Assembly (NCBI RefSeq): GCF_918797505.1
Contig: NC_092795.1
Span: forward strand, 24,787,131-24,851,130
DNA length: 64,000 nt
Direction of reading: 5' to 3'
DNA from: Bemisia tabaci
Taxonomy: Eukaryota; Arthropoda; Insecta; Hemiptera; Aleyrodidae
The position numbers and the translations under genes are program-made. Every line of letters starts with the position of its first letter. Within the stretch, counting starts at the first letter, position 1. Under the pieces are notes generated by a model. It made no database searches, had not been told where the DNA came from, and worked only from the letters and a program-made list of their open reading frames with translations. Below, piece after piece: positions 36,501 to 48,900 of this stretch.

Positions 36501-37618
36501 CGTAATATTTGAACGGCCCCATTGGAATTTTTGGAAGTTACTAAGCGAGGTCGTATTTTTTACGGAGGCCATCGATATGGAAGTAGGTCAAACTGCACTA
36601 AAACTGATTATATTTCCTCCGGTAAATGCGTGAAAGCAGTCGCACTTATCCATGTATGAAAAATGCGTCATTAGCTTGCCTCGCCGTACTTAATTTTGCT
36701 AATTGAACCATGAATTTTCTGATGGGTCGCGAATTTTGATTTACGGTCATAAACTTTTTATCGCCTGAAGTTTTCGTTGAGTTTTTACACATTAGAGCCG
36801 TGAAAGCCGTTAGAAAGCCGTTAGAGTGACAACGAAACTTTAAGAGTACATTTATCGATCGCGGATTATGAACATTTTTGGTCATACCAAATTATTTTAC
36901 GAATAGAGATAAGGGGTTGGAGCGGTAAAGCTGGAGTACGGGTTTAATTACATTGCGAAATTTCGATTGCTGACAATTTATTAATGTACTCAATAAAACA
37001 TGTAAATTTGCGTTTATACTTAATTTACTGTAAATTTTCTTTCAGCGTTTCTGAAATTTTCAACATCAGACATTCGCCCAGTAAATAAATAAATAAATCG
37101 GATAAAACTTCACAACATTGCAATATAATTAAACTCCTCTGATTCTCCGTCCTTCAATACTGAATGCATTTCTCTGATAAAATTTTTCCGAAAATTCTTG
37201 AAAAGGTAGAAAAAAATCTCACGATTTCTGAAGATTGTGATTCACAATTTCTGAAGATTATGATTCACGATTCACGATTTGTGAAGAGACAAGCAATCTG
37301 CAACGATACACACAGAAACTCATGATTTCGTGGTTCGACCATCAAGTATGGTTTATGAGGACGTATCTTTTCCTCCAAAGTCTCCACAACGAGGTGCAAT
37401 TTCATGAAAATTGCCGTTTTCATTCACAGATAAATTAATGTCAACGCGCCAACATCGAAGATCTAATGAGTACCTGAACTCTCCGTTTTCCAGCATCTGA
37501 AACAGCTACAGCTATATATCCTAGCTTGAGTATGAGAGGTTTGATCGATTTTGTGGTGAGATTAGTCGTCATCCGTAAGTTACCTGACCATATTCACTCA
37601 TCTTAATTCTCAGATGCT
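33531..37618. other. Intergenic, low-complexity tracts, no gene seen
   Basis: A purine tract at 34881-34975 (GGAAAGGAGAAGGAGG) is followed by a pyrimidine tract at 35010-35095. Their opposite bias could allow a hairpin or triplex. Poly(C) runs occur at about 36220 and 36430. Nothing codes convincingly. Confidence 0.4.
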
Positions 37619-37781
37619 CAGGGGCGGATCCAGTAATTTGGCAACACCGGATTTCCTCCGTTTAAACCTATGCTGAATAATCGATTCCTGTCAGAGCACT
37701 TGGTCCCTCCAAGGATCGATACATTTCCATAGGTTTAAATGGAGAGGAGGCAATGTTGCCAATTTGCTAGATACGCCAATG
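37619..37781. mobile_element. Non-autonomous hAT-type element
   Basis: Ends CAGGGGCGGATC and GATACGCCAATG are imperfect inverted repeats. It is flanked by CAGATGCT on the left and CAAATGCT on the right, an 8-bp duplication with one difference. 163 bp, no coding capacity. Confidence 0.75.
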
Positions 37782-37925
37782 CAAATGCTCCCTCTGCTCA
37801 AAGCAATAATACCTACATCAGGACGTTGAAGTCTAAAATGTATAATTAACATGGTGCCTTAATGAGGCAAAATGTTAGGGAAAAGAAAATCTTACCAAGC
37901 AAAGTGATGTAAAATTCACCTATTA

Positions 37926-38188
37926 TTACTGTATTTCTAAGGAAAAACGCCGTATGAACATTCGAGAGTTGCCAAATTTCCTCCTCAAAATGTCTATTTT
38001 TGAGGAAAGTTATTGATATTTTTCCTTGAAATTTTCAAAAAATGTAGGTGAAATTGGGAACAAAATTTCCTGTTAAATTGGAAGAGAAATATTCAGAAGC
38101 TTACCAAGGAATTCGCATTGAATCAAGGGAAATTTGGCGAGGCCTGAAGGCTCGTACGGCGTTTTTCCTTCGCATGGAAGAATAGTAG
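37926..38188. repeat. TACTGCCGTGCTAAGG family MITE, copy 2
   Basis: Shares AAGGAAAAACGCCGTATGAA, CATTCGAGAGTTGCCAAATT and GGCTCGTACGGCGTTTTTCC with the other copies. The outermost termini are decayed. Confidence 0.75.
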
Positions 38189-38944
38189 AGTGATTCCGGC
38201 CGTTAATTTAGTTCTCACTAATCGCACGCCAATCACTAGCGTCGCACAGAGGAGTGAGCCTTTAAGAGAAACCGGACATGGACATTTTTACTAGAATTAC
38301 AAATGTTAACGTTTATTTTATCATATTACAAATTAAAATGGGTGCCTTTTGTAGAAAGTTTTATGCGGAAATCGATGAGGCCAATGTGTCAACTTCTACA
38401 GTTTGTACTGACGAAGATAAAGGCTTTTAAAGTTTCCATATCATGCCCGACGTCTCCTGTTGACTCACCCTACTGTGCAGAGTGGACGATTGAGAAAAAA
38501 TCGGGCATTTGGAAAAATCGACGGTGGGACTGAGGGATGTCTCTCTTTACCAGGATTTTTCCCGGAGAACGTTTCAAAAATAAACAAGCAGTGAACTCCA
38601 ACACAATGTGTTGATAAGGCGCGTCATTAACTCGCACATATCAAACCCTTTAGTTTTCATTTACAGAGATTTCAAAAAAGGCAAGCAGCACAACAAGAGA
38701 ATTCACGATCCAACACTGCAAGGTCAACGACGCACCTTGACGAGACCGTGTATTGTGAATCTAGAAAGCTATTCTAACAAATTTAAGTTTTTTGATCTGC
38801 CTCAAGCAAAATCTTATCAGATTCTTGAAGAAAAGTGCTGCGGAAAAATTTAAGCGAAGAAAGGAAAATTCTGTCGAACTCCTAGAAGATAAAGTCGATT
38901 TAAAGGTATTTTGGGGCTAAATACCCAAATCACCGGTATTATAA
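38189..38944. other. Intergenic, no gene seen
   Basis: Short open frames only, without recognisable protein features. Confidence 0.35.
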
Positions 38945-39691
38945 AATCCCGTTATATTATTGAAAAGAAATTGACTCGATATAAATGCAATTGTATTAAA
39001 TATGTCTTGATTTTGTTATTTTAAACGCCTTTTCATGCAAAGAAGCTCAACCATGTCCATGCTTTATTCATTCATGAATTGAATGTAAGCAATCCACATC
39101 CCGAAAATCTACCGATTTGCCGTAAAAAATCGCAGAAACTTGATATACCAGGTCGATGTATCCACTCTTTGAATTTACCAATCAATTTAGTGAGTGCACG
39201 TATGTGAAAGTCAAAATGCTATAGTCATTTTGGGTGCATTCATTTTTCATGAAACAATTGTTAGTAATTTCAATCCCGAAAAACCATAAATTTTCCGTAT
39301 AAAATCGAAAAAATCAAAATATGTCGACTCCCTGACGTGAAAATTAAATTCTACGTGTGAAAATACTTATGTATCGATATGCTGAACAGAATGCTCGCAT
39401 CTCCTCGTAATTTACAAACCGTTCCTATACTCATCTCAAAATTTTTCTCAGAGCTTTGTGTTGTAATCAGCTTCCATTTAAACTCCGGTTTGATGGCCGA
39501 ATCGGCTGCCCAAAAAGCAAGCCATTTTTGAAGGGCTCTATGAGAAATTCGTGATATTATCAGCTCTTAGGAAATCACCCCATGGGTAAAATTGCTGGTA
39601 TAAATTTTCGAGTGCTTAAAATAATTGTATTCAAGAAACTAAGGCATTAAACTATGGAGTCAATTTCGTTTTAATATAATATAACGGGATT
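38945..39691. mobile_element. TIR element, about 747 bp, non-coding
   Basis: AATCCCGTTATATTAT followed by AAGAAATTGACTC on the left is mirrored by GAGTCAATTTC and ATAATATAACGGGATT on the right. The 700-bp interior has no meaningful open frame, so it is probably non-autonomous. Confidence 0.75.
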
Positions 39692-41507
39692 CACTTGTCT
39701 TCAGGTCAAAACTCATGCAAGGAAACCCCGTGCAAGAGGCTAATTTTTTGTAATTTCACTCAATTTTTTCTCCTTTTTATAATTGAATTGCTTGTCACAT
39801 TCTGAGGTCAATCATATTAAATTGTAATTTATACATTTCTTTTTTCCCCCTTCATTTTATTTTTTGTTTGGAGAAGTTTTGTTGATTTCTTCGGATTTCG
39901 AATACTGTAACTTCTCTTCTATTTGGCCGATTTTTATGAATGAGACCTCTTTTAATTCGTGTTTTAACGGAGAGGAAGGAAAAAATTGCTAAAAACTCGC
40001 GAAACAATTTTTTGAAAATTGGACGAATCCTAGCGTGACGGTGAAATGGTTAATGAAGCGTAAGTAATTGGGCGAGAGGCTGAGGATCGTCGCTTGGCGA
40101 CCGTCATTAGCTATTGTTCGTCGAGACGCCGACGCAGTGAGCAGGAGCGTGGGGAAGAGAAGGATAAGTGGATTCCTGTATGAGCCACGTTTAGCTAATG
40201 GTCTAATGAGTCTCGAGGCTCATCACAGATTGCACTTACACAGATTGCACTATCAGAGCACGGGTACAACTTTTGAAAAGTATAACCGAGGTTACAGATC
40301 TGTCAAAGCAACGTTTTGAACAAAACGGAGGAGTTAAATTCTCATTCCGAGAGTGCCGACCTGCTCAGCCATCCTCGAATCAATTCGCTTGATTCTTCTT
40401 ATATATGCATATTTTTAAATCAGCGCGTCGCATTCTTAGGCTTTTTTAAAAAAACCAAATAACGTAGACTCTTGGTATTCACTGCACATAAACTAGAGAC
40501 CCCCAGAATGAGAAACAACTTTAAAAATCATAATTATTGATGGATAAAATAAACTTTTACACGCTTTGGAAAATCTCAGAAGTTCGCGGTAGTCACTTTT
40601 CGGTAAGGAACTAAGGGACTCGGTTATTGTATCGAGCAGGGTTCGAAACGATCGCAAAGGCGGTATACTACGTATACGCGCCAATTACTCAGATTAAAAT
40701 TTAAGTAAATCTAAATCACAAATTGATTTAGATTGAAAAAAATTGATGGTAGAGCACATTTTTCTGAAATCATTCGTCTCAAATGAGGGAAATCAGTGCA
40801 AAGGCAAAAAAAAATTATCAAAAAGAAATAAAATGAACGACTTTTTTCATATAATCGATGTTGAAAACAGTGACTTTCTAGCCTTACCGAATATATCTTA
40901 CAGGATATTACGCTATAATTATGAGAAAATAACAATTACCAAACGTATTTACTTGATGCGTTTGTTATCTCTTATGTTGAGCCCTACTGATGTATCTTAA
41001 AAAATAATCTCTATGTCAAATTGTGGAAGATAACTAGCATAACTAGCTTACAGGATAATCTGAGGAAGATATGACTGATATATTGCCTTGACCGACACAA
41101 TTTAAATTATCTTAATTTCAATGTCTTTTTCTAATTTTAGATGAGGCCTGGGTGCACGGAATCATTCTCGCTGTGAGTATTTGTCGGCTTTTTTTTTTTA
41201 ACATCAAAACTTTGCTAATATTTTTACCCAACCTTTTTTTAGCACTAAGTCAGAACTCTGTACTTCTTGAGGAGTTCAATGTATTACCTAAGATAGCTCG
41301 TGACTTAAAAAAAAAATCATCCCAGTTTTTACGTGTACTAGAAGAATTATATGATATTTCGATGTCATGGAAAGTTGCCTCAAACAGTGACCTTGTTCCT
41401 TGTTTCAAATCATGATAACTACTCACGTGTGTTCGTTCATACCAACCCAGAGAAAAACTGTTAAGGTAGATGAGCATTGTTGAGTCTTGTGGGAAGGTGC
41501 TTGACAA
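39692..41507. other. Intergenic, no confident gene
   Basis: AT-rich. It holds the weak exon candidate at 41141 and otherwise nothing I can name. An upstream catalase exon or promoter may lie here or nearer 43371. Confidence 0.35.
41141..41172 (+). other. Weak candidate for a short upstream catalase exon
   Basis: A 32-bp stretch lies between TTTCTAATTTTAG and GTGAGTATT. Read in the phase needed to join the first catalase exon (43371), it gives EAWVHGIILA followed by AGQINN. That would suit the end of a signal peptide, but it needs a further upstream exon supplying the start codon. Read from its own ATG the phase does not fit. This is only a suggestion; splice-like strings of this size arise by chance. 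Confidence 0.15.
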
Positions 41508-42463
41508 CCCTGGTAAAAATTGGCGATAAGAGCTGCGTTTCAAAATACCATAGGAATTCTTATAGCCGGCTAAAGAAGGCTACAGAAAATTATATAGCTG
41601 GCTGTAGAATGCGGAGAAAATCATACGGCCGGCTATACGAAGCGATAAAAAATTATGCAGCCGGGCTATAGTTCCTATCACCGGGCTGGGCTGTACACTT
41701 TATCGCCTGGCTGTTGCTTTCTCGCCATCGATTATAAAAGGGTATAAGAAATTGTGTAGAAATTCGTGTGTTTTGGAAATCATTAAGTTTGATACGGAAC
41801 CACCTTAATATTTACAAAGCACACATTATATTTTCCTTTAATACATTTTTTTTTTCATCAATTAAAATGAGAATAATCCATACAGGATGTGCAAACATTT
41901 CAAAATCATAAGTTGAATAACGCTGACTCCGCCAGATTAAATATTAGAGCCTAACACAAAGCGGAGCGGCGACGCACTGGCGCCTACAAACCTAACAGGG
42001 ATACTTCACGCATTGCGCAACGCCTGAAGTATCCCTGTTAGGTTAGTAGGCGCCAATGCGCGTTTCGCGTTGGCTGCCCGCCTGCCGCGCCGCAGCGTAC
42101 CACGGCGCTTGAAGCAACTCTTTCACACCAGAGGGATTGCACAGTATCATACGAAACTGAAGGCGCTCTAATATATTAGGAATGGCAGGCATCCATCAAA
42201 AGTACGGATCTTTCCTCGCAAAATAAATCAAGATACTACGGCCCAGAAAGAGAGCAGTAGTCCAAAAACTCACTAAGTCCTAGCATACGTAATTAGTAAC
42301 GTTTAGCATACACTTTATCGGCTGGCCTTTGCTTCATCGCCATCGGCTATAAAAGGCTATGAGAAATTGTGTAGCCGACTATAGAAGCTATTGGAAATCT
42401 TACAGCCGGCTGTAGGTCTATGGTATTTTGGAACACAAATTCTACTGCCAACTTTTACCAGGG
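41508..42463. mobile_element. CCCTGGTAAAA-ended TIR element with nested palindrome
   Basis: CCCTGGTAAAAATTGGC on the left and GCCAACTTTTACCAGGG on the right are inverted. Both ends then carry AAATACCATA or TGGTATTTT and several GCCGGCTATA / TATAGCCGGC motifs. A hairpin at about 41978-42050 (CCTAACAGGGATACTTCA / TGAAGTATCCCTGTTAGG) is related to the tandem repeat at 31733. No transposase frame. Confidence 0.75.
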
Positions 42464-42614
42464 AAAGTATAACTGTAGAAAACTTCCGTGCGATTGAAAA
42501 ATTGTCAAGGGTGTATAAAGCTGAGGCAGATTTCCTCTACATTTGCCCCTTCATTTTGCGAGATGGACTGAGAATCGGGTTGTTGTTATAAAGTAAGGGG
42601 GAATATAATGAGCT

Positions 42615-42768
42615 AGCCGCTTTCGTTGGTTGCCGTTAGGTAGTCTCTTACTCATCTCCTTTATCCATTACTGTCAGTTGCCTCCATCAATAGAATTACT
42701 TCATTTTTCCTTTGTTTTCCTTTTTCTGTCGCTTTGTCCATCAATTTCAATTATCAACCAGCTGCAGT
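42615..42768. repeat. Half copy of the GCAGGCTGATTATTGAAATTGATAGA family
   Basis: Only the right half is present: GGTTGCCGTTAGGTAGTCTC, then TGTCCATCAATTTCAATTAT and CAGCTGCAG. Fuller copies are at 46057 and 60820. Confidence 0.65.
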
Positions 42769-42844
42769 CCATCCGTTTAATCTCGGAACACCCTGTGTTT
42801 CGACAACCACTCGCTCGTTCAAAAACGGCTTCTAATGGGCCATT

Positions 42845-43256
42845 CACTGAAAAAAAATTCTCGGCGTTTTTACCAAGGTCCGTTGGTACCTTTACCATCT
42901 CATTTTTTTACCAATTATTGGTAATTTTACCAAGACAAACTGGTAAGCTTATCTAAAAACCGGTATTTTTACTGTTTTTCAGGTAAGAATACCACTTTTA
43001 TTGGTGATCAATTCCCGGTAAATTTGCCATTTTATCTCTGTAATTCTACCACAGTCGATAAAAAATATTGGCGTTTTTACCAGGGTCCAGTAAAATTACC
43101 GAGAAAGTTCAATAATTTTACCGAGATTTCTCGGGAAAAAAAAAACAATTTCATAAATAGTAATTTTACCAAGAAAAAACTGGGATCAAATAGAACCCTG
43201 AATTCTTGGTAATTTTACTCTTTACTTAGTAAATCCACCGAGATTTTTTTTCAGAG
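42845..43256. mobile_element. CACTGAAAAAAA-ended MITE just upstream of catalase exon
   Basis: Left end CACTGAAAAAAAATTCTCGG and right end CCGAGATTTTTTTTCAG are inverted repeats. The interior repeats TTTTACCAAG and TGGTAATTTTACC on both strands. It ends 115 bp before the first visible catalase exon. Confidence 0.8.
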
Positions 43257-43370
43257 TTTTTTATTTCTCCCCTATCAACACCGAAAGTAATACATGTAGG
43301 TAAGGTTTTCTCGATGATCTTTTTGCACCACAACAGTTACCAACGAGGCCGGAATTTCTGTTTCTTTCAG

Positions 43371-45954
43371 GCGGGGCAAATCAATAATGTCTATAATGTC
43401 TATAAGGAAGACAACGGGGCCCCGATTCCGGACTACACCGTCTCACGCACCGTTGGAAAATGGGGACCACTCCTCCTGGAGGATATGACTCTCATCCAGC
43501 ATATTGCCCACTTCGACCGCGAACGGATTCCCGAAAGAGTGGTCCACGCTCTGGGCTCAGGTCGGTATTTCCCTCTTTCGTAGATTGCATATAATTTAGT
43601 AGCCACACGAAAATGACTGCTTCAATTTTAACTTTAATTAAGGTGATTCGATGGACGCTATATTATGTGTCAGAACGGCATGCGATATATCGCATCCATT
43701 GGTTCCATTTTTTCAGCTACTCGTCATTTTTCTCCAATTTTGAGATCGCAATTCTGTTGTCAGGAGACTAAAGCATTCACTTACCAATTTTAACAAAGAA
43801 ATTCAACGTAATAAAGGCGTGGTTTTTTTCAGAGAGAAAACATCGCATTCGATGCTGATATCGAAACTACACTCGAATGCGATATTTTCTCTCTGAAAAA
43901 ACCACGCCTTTATTACGTTGAATTTCTTTGTTAAACTTGGTAAGTGAGTGCTTTAGTCTCCTGACAACAGAATTGCGATCTCAAAATTGGAGAAAAATGA
44001 CGAGTAGCTAAAAAAATGGAACCAATGGATGCGATATATCGCATGCCTTTCTGACACAAAATATGGTGTCCATCGAATCACCTTAACTTCAGAACCCACA
44101 AAATTGAAAGTTTCCACCATTGCGGCTGAGTTACTGATGGATAGTCTTAGAGATAGCTATTGTGCTTCAAAAGCTTCAGTGGACGGCGTCATGCACACGG
44201 AGAAGAAAACTTCGTGCGTGGGACCCGAAGTTGAGGTCATGTGGATCTCTGAAGTTTTTGGATCACGTATCTAAGAACTTGAGGTCCAGCAGCCGAAGTT
44301 CGGGTCAGATATCTGAAGTACTTCGATGTATACCGAAGGGTTCGGGTCACACATCTAAAGTCCTCCGGTACAAACCGAAGTGCCTCGATGTCTGACCCAA
44401 ACTTCTCGGTAGCTCAACCTCAAGTTTTCGGATGCGTGATCAGGAAACTTCAGAGATCCATATGACCTCAACTTCGGGTCCCATGCACGAGGTTTTTTCT
44501 CCGTGCACTGCGGAAGTGTCTTCCAGGATTTATTCAACTTTGGGTTTATCAACGTAGCACGCCAAACAACCAGAGGACACTTCAATTTTATATCACTTAT
44601 CGATGAAATTAATGAGTTGGAATAAATCGTGCTATGCTAAGTCGGTTGATCTCGCCATCTACAGCACATTTATGGGGATGAGGCATGGGGTTTAAGGAAT
44701 GAGCGTATTTAAAGGTCATCCCCGATGTCACACTGCAAATTTTGATTGGATTATTATTTGTATTCTAAGTTTATTTATGGGATGAAACCGACAAAATAAA
44801 AATTAGACCAAAATCAGGGTAAAGGATCCAAAACTACGTTAATTAGAACCCAGGATGATTGATTTGAAATCGTATTCCTTCATAAGACTTGATATGTAAA
44901 GTTGAACTCCTCTTATCACATTAAATGTATTTTTTCTCGACCTCGAGCTTTGGATGACAGAATACCTTTGGTTTAGCCTAAAACTACGAATAACTCATTT
45001 CTCAATTCCCACCCACCTTCTTCAAACGAGGCTTAAATCACCTTTACTTAATTTAGTTTGGTTAAAGTAATCACTATAGATGGTCGGTCCAAATTTCAAA
45101 ATGCGAGTGAACTGTACTGAACTGTGCTTCGTAGTTCACCGGTCTTCTTACTTTTCCTGTAGGTGCCTTTGGATTTTTCGAGGTAACTCATGACATAACT
45201 CGATTTTGTAAGGCTGCCGTATTTAAACCTGGAACGAAAACTCCTGTCGCTGTTCGGTTTTCCACGGTCACCCATGAGAGAGGAGGCCCTGATGTTGGAC
45301 GGTACTATCTAACCTAATTACTCATTCGTATGGCGTATTCAAGATTTATGTTGCCAATTTGTGATCAATTAATGCTCACAGCCAATTTATTAAAAATTAG
45401 CAAGGTGTCAGCTTTCCTCTGTACAAAACAATTAATGGTCATTGATTTTTTGGTATTATTTAACGCACTTGCATAACAGGGTGACAAGTGCCCAATGATG
45501 AGGGACAAAGTCAGATAACTACACCATATCTCAGCATTTAATTCCGCACCATTTGACGCAATGGGAGTCAAAACATTTCTAATATTGAACCTTCTGCAGC
45601 TATACAAAGTTTGAGGTCGAAAAACAGGGTAATCGAGACATTCACTGTTAAAGGTTGCTGGCGTTAATACAAGTTTTGATACATATTCACTTCAAACAAT
45701 TAAACGTCATGGATCCTGCAAATTATAGCTTCAGAATTTGATTTGATTTTGTTAAGAGAGTCGGGAAGTTCTACCGAATACTGAAAATCCGTTTCTTTTG
45801 CTTTAACCCAGCTTTTCCGCCATGCCAAATAAATAATTTGAGTTTTCACCTTACGGGCACATTTTGCCCATGTACTTTTTGATGCATGTATTACATATTT
45901 ATGGACGTCGTGAGTTTTTTAAGAGTTTAATTTTCCTCGAAAGAGCTTTAAAAG

Positions 45955-45992
<38 letters not shown>

Positions 45993-48900
45993 CATAAATA
46001 TCGAAATATACTTGCTTCATCTCAGATCAAACCTCCTGATCGATCTGCAAAATAGACCTGCAGGCTGATTATTGAAATTGATAGAAAAAACGATAGACTA
46101 AGGAGACATATGGAGAGTGGAGCGATCCTATTGGTTGAAATGGGTGGCTCCTATAGACTAAGGCAGAAAATGACTACGAGGCCTCTCGTGAGTTACCTTT
46201 AGTTAGTCTTACCTGCCTCCTTTTCCATTGCAACCTCCGCTTCCACCAATAGGATCAGTCCATATCCCTTTTGCATTCTTTGTCTATAACTTTGTCTATC
46301 AATTTCAATAATCGGTCTGCTGCTAAAAAATGTAATCTCCAAATCTATTTTGAAAGAAGCCTTTTCGATAGGCGTTATTTGCAAATACGTTCTTCATAGC
46401 ATTCATTATATTTCCACCAAACACAACATTATTGTAAATTTTAAAATATTTTACAGGAACCCGCGAGGATTTGCCATCAAATTCTACACCTCGGACGGGA
46501 TTTGGGACTTATGTGGCAACAACACTCCCATCTTCTTCCTCCGAGATCCCATGTTATTTCCAGCAATGGTTCATTCTCAAAGAGGCCGCAATCCAAGAAC
46601 AAATAGACCGGTAAATTTAAAGCAGTAAACTATTCTTGAATACAATTTTAGCTGCGAGCTAGAGAAAAAATCTGAAAGGAAATTTATAAAATAAGAGTGC
46701 AACATCATGTACGTACATTCTCATGAAACATAAAAATGAAGTATGCACTTCCTTCATGCGGACTAACTACATGTAAAATTTGCCTTTGCCTACATGTAAA
46801 AACGCCTTTGGACAGTAGAATAGAGAATACCTATCTTTTGGGGAGGGTTAAAAGGTTTGCAGCTGAGAGCTTATAGATTTCGAGGTACGTCCCTAACAAA
46901 ATTATTTTATTTTGATTTTGAGAGGTTGGAGAAAAATTTTCACGTTTGATTCTCGATGGTCAAAAATAAATTTTTCTTTCAAATAACAACACTCATCGCA
47001 CCGTTGAAATAACGCACAAAGAGAGAGTTTTCTACCCAGACCAGAAGCCCTAATTAATTGATCATAGTCTTGTTCCCAATCGTGTGGCACTATAAAAGGG
47101 TGAAAAAATACGAAGCACCTCCTCCAAACATTATCATGCCAAAAGAAAATATTCGTTCCTCAGTTTCCATCAAGTGATATATCGATGCAAAAGCCTTTCC
47201 GCCAAACCCTATACGTTCAAACTGGTGGTACCTTATTTTGATAGAACAATCACATTTGCTCGGGATGCACTAGCCTTAATTGCAGTATAAGTGCTTTCAC
47301 ATGACGAATTTTTTAATTCAGTTGACAACTCCTGGCATAACGTCACGCCAAATTGTGCATTTCGTGTCGAGACATTTCCGAGCGAATGCAGTTTCTCTTG
47401 TCACGCAACGACACCTAAATGTGCACAAACTTGTGCTCTCTGTATGAGAAACTTACCTGCGCCATCCGAGATGCACTTTAACACTGTTGCAGATGATGTT
47501 GATTGTTTTGAATGAAACAGCCACTGCACAGTGGTCTGCCATTGAGCACTATCGAGTACAATGAAATTATCTCATCACGCAATGTTTGAGGATAACTCCG
47601 GCTTGTGCAGTATGAACTTTGTGGCGACTCACCTGTATGCCATCAAATTACTCCTATCAACAACCCTTAACTTAAATACAACAATACAACTTATATACAA
47701 TAGCAACCTAAAACTTAAAACTTAACTTTTGGCTCGTTTTAGGATCCGAATATGCCGTGGGATTTCATCACACATAGACACGAAATGCTCTTCCAAATTA
47801 TGAGGGTCTACTCAGAATTGGGCACCCCGGACGGATTCCGTCATATGGACGGTTTCGGATCACATACTTTCATAATGGTCAATGCTCGTAACCAACCGGT
47901 CTACTGCAAATTCCATCTGTTGGTAAGTTCTTCGATCCGACTTGTGGCTAAACTCCAAAATAAGTACCTCAAAATGCGACATTCCAAGATTCTTCTCGTA
48001 CTTTATTTTTAAAAGAAAAACAACTCGTTACTATTCCTTTTTTCTTTGCTTTTTCGTTACCGGAACGACTATTCCTCAAAAATTTCAAACCACAGTTTGT
48101 GTAGCTTTTCTCGTTCATTTAATTGAGTTGAATGGGGGAAAAATGAACTACATTTGGCAAAAATAACTTCTATTCCAGGCTCATTATAGAAACAACCGTT
48201 GCCGTTGGTTCTCCTATGCTAATAGATGGTTTTATAGATGAACCAGAGAGAGTGGTTTCTTCTTGCAAATTTTCTTCTAAATAGCATAATTGCTAAGTTG
48301 CATCACCTCAGCAAGCGACTAGAACGTTGCTAAGAGCGCCTTCAGTTTTTTGTGTATGCAACTTGGTAATTCTGTGAGCACGAATACCTAGTTGCATTTA
48401 GGCGTTACAATCAACAAAGCGACGATAGAAAAGATAACTAAGAGGGCGCATTTAGTATTTTGCAAGAAAAATACATTTTTCTTCACCTGATTTTTTCCCT
48501 TTCCCCTCTTTTCTCTTTTTTACATGCGGAGTGGTTTGGAAGACGAATTTTTAAGACGCCTGAAATTAATTCATTTCAGATAGGAGAGAACTCAAAAACT
48601 TTCAACAGACGCCGAAAAAATTGTCTTAAGAGGCAAATATCTAGCATCTACGAAACAAGGGATTTCGAAACAGGGCGTTGGATGCCGAAAAACCCACATT
48701 TTTCGCCAAAATCGGCCTTCAGATCCATGTCTAGGCCAGTGTCAGGCCCGAAAAGCGAAAATGACCGAGTCATGATGCATTACGAAAAGTTTACCATGAG
48801 CCCTCAATGAGCAAAAAATTGTAAGACTGACGAAATTCAGGATGGACCCAAAAATGGCCCTTGTCGATACCCATGGCCTAATGAGACTTTTTTTTTTATA

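Noticed and set aside
40068..40319. Plus-strand 83-codon frame
   Set aside because: Arg/His-rich, no domain, no splice partner; probably chance.
45954..45987. Poly(A) run as evidence of a retroposed gene
   Set aside because: No coding or RNA-like sequence lies upstream and no flanking duplication was found; treated as a simple homopolymer.
47291..47515. Cys-containing 74-codon frame in a catalase intron
   Set aside because: Cys spacing suggested a small secreted peptide, but it has no signal peptide and no repeat or relative in the window.
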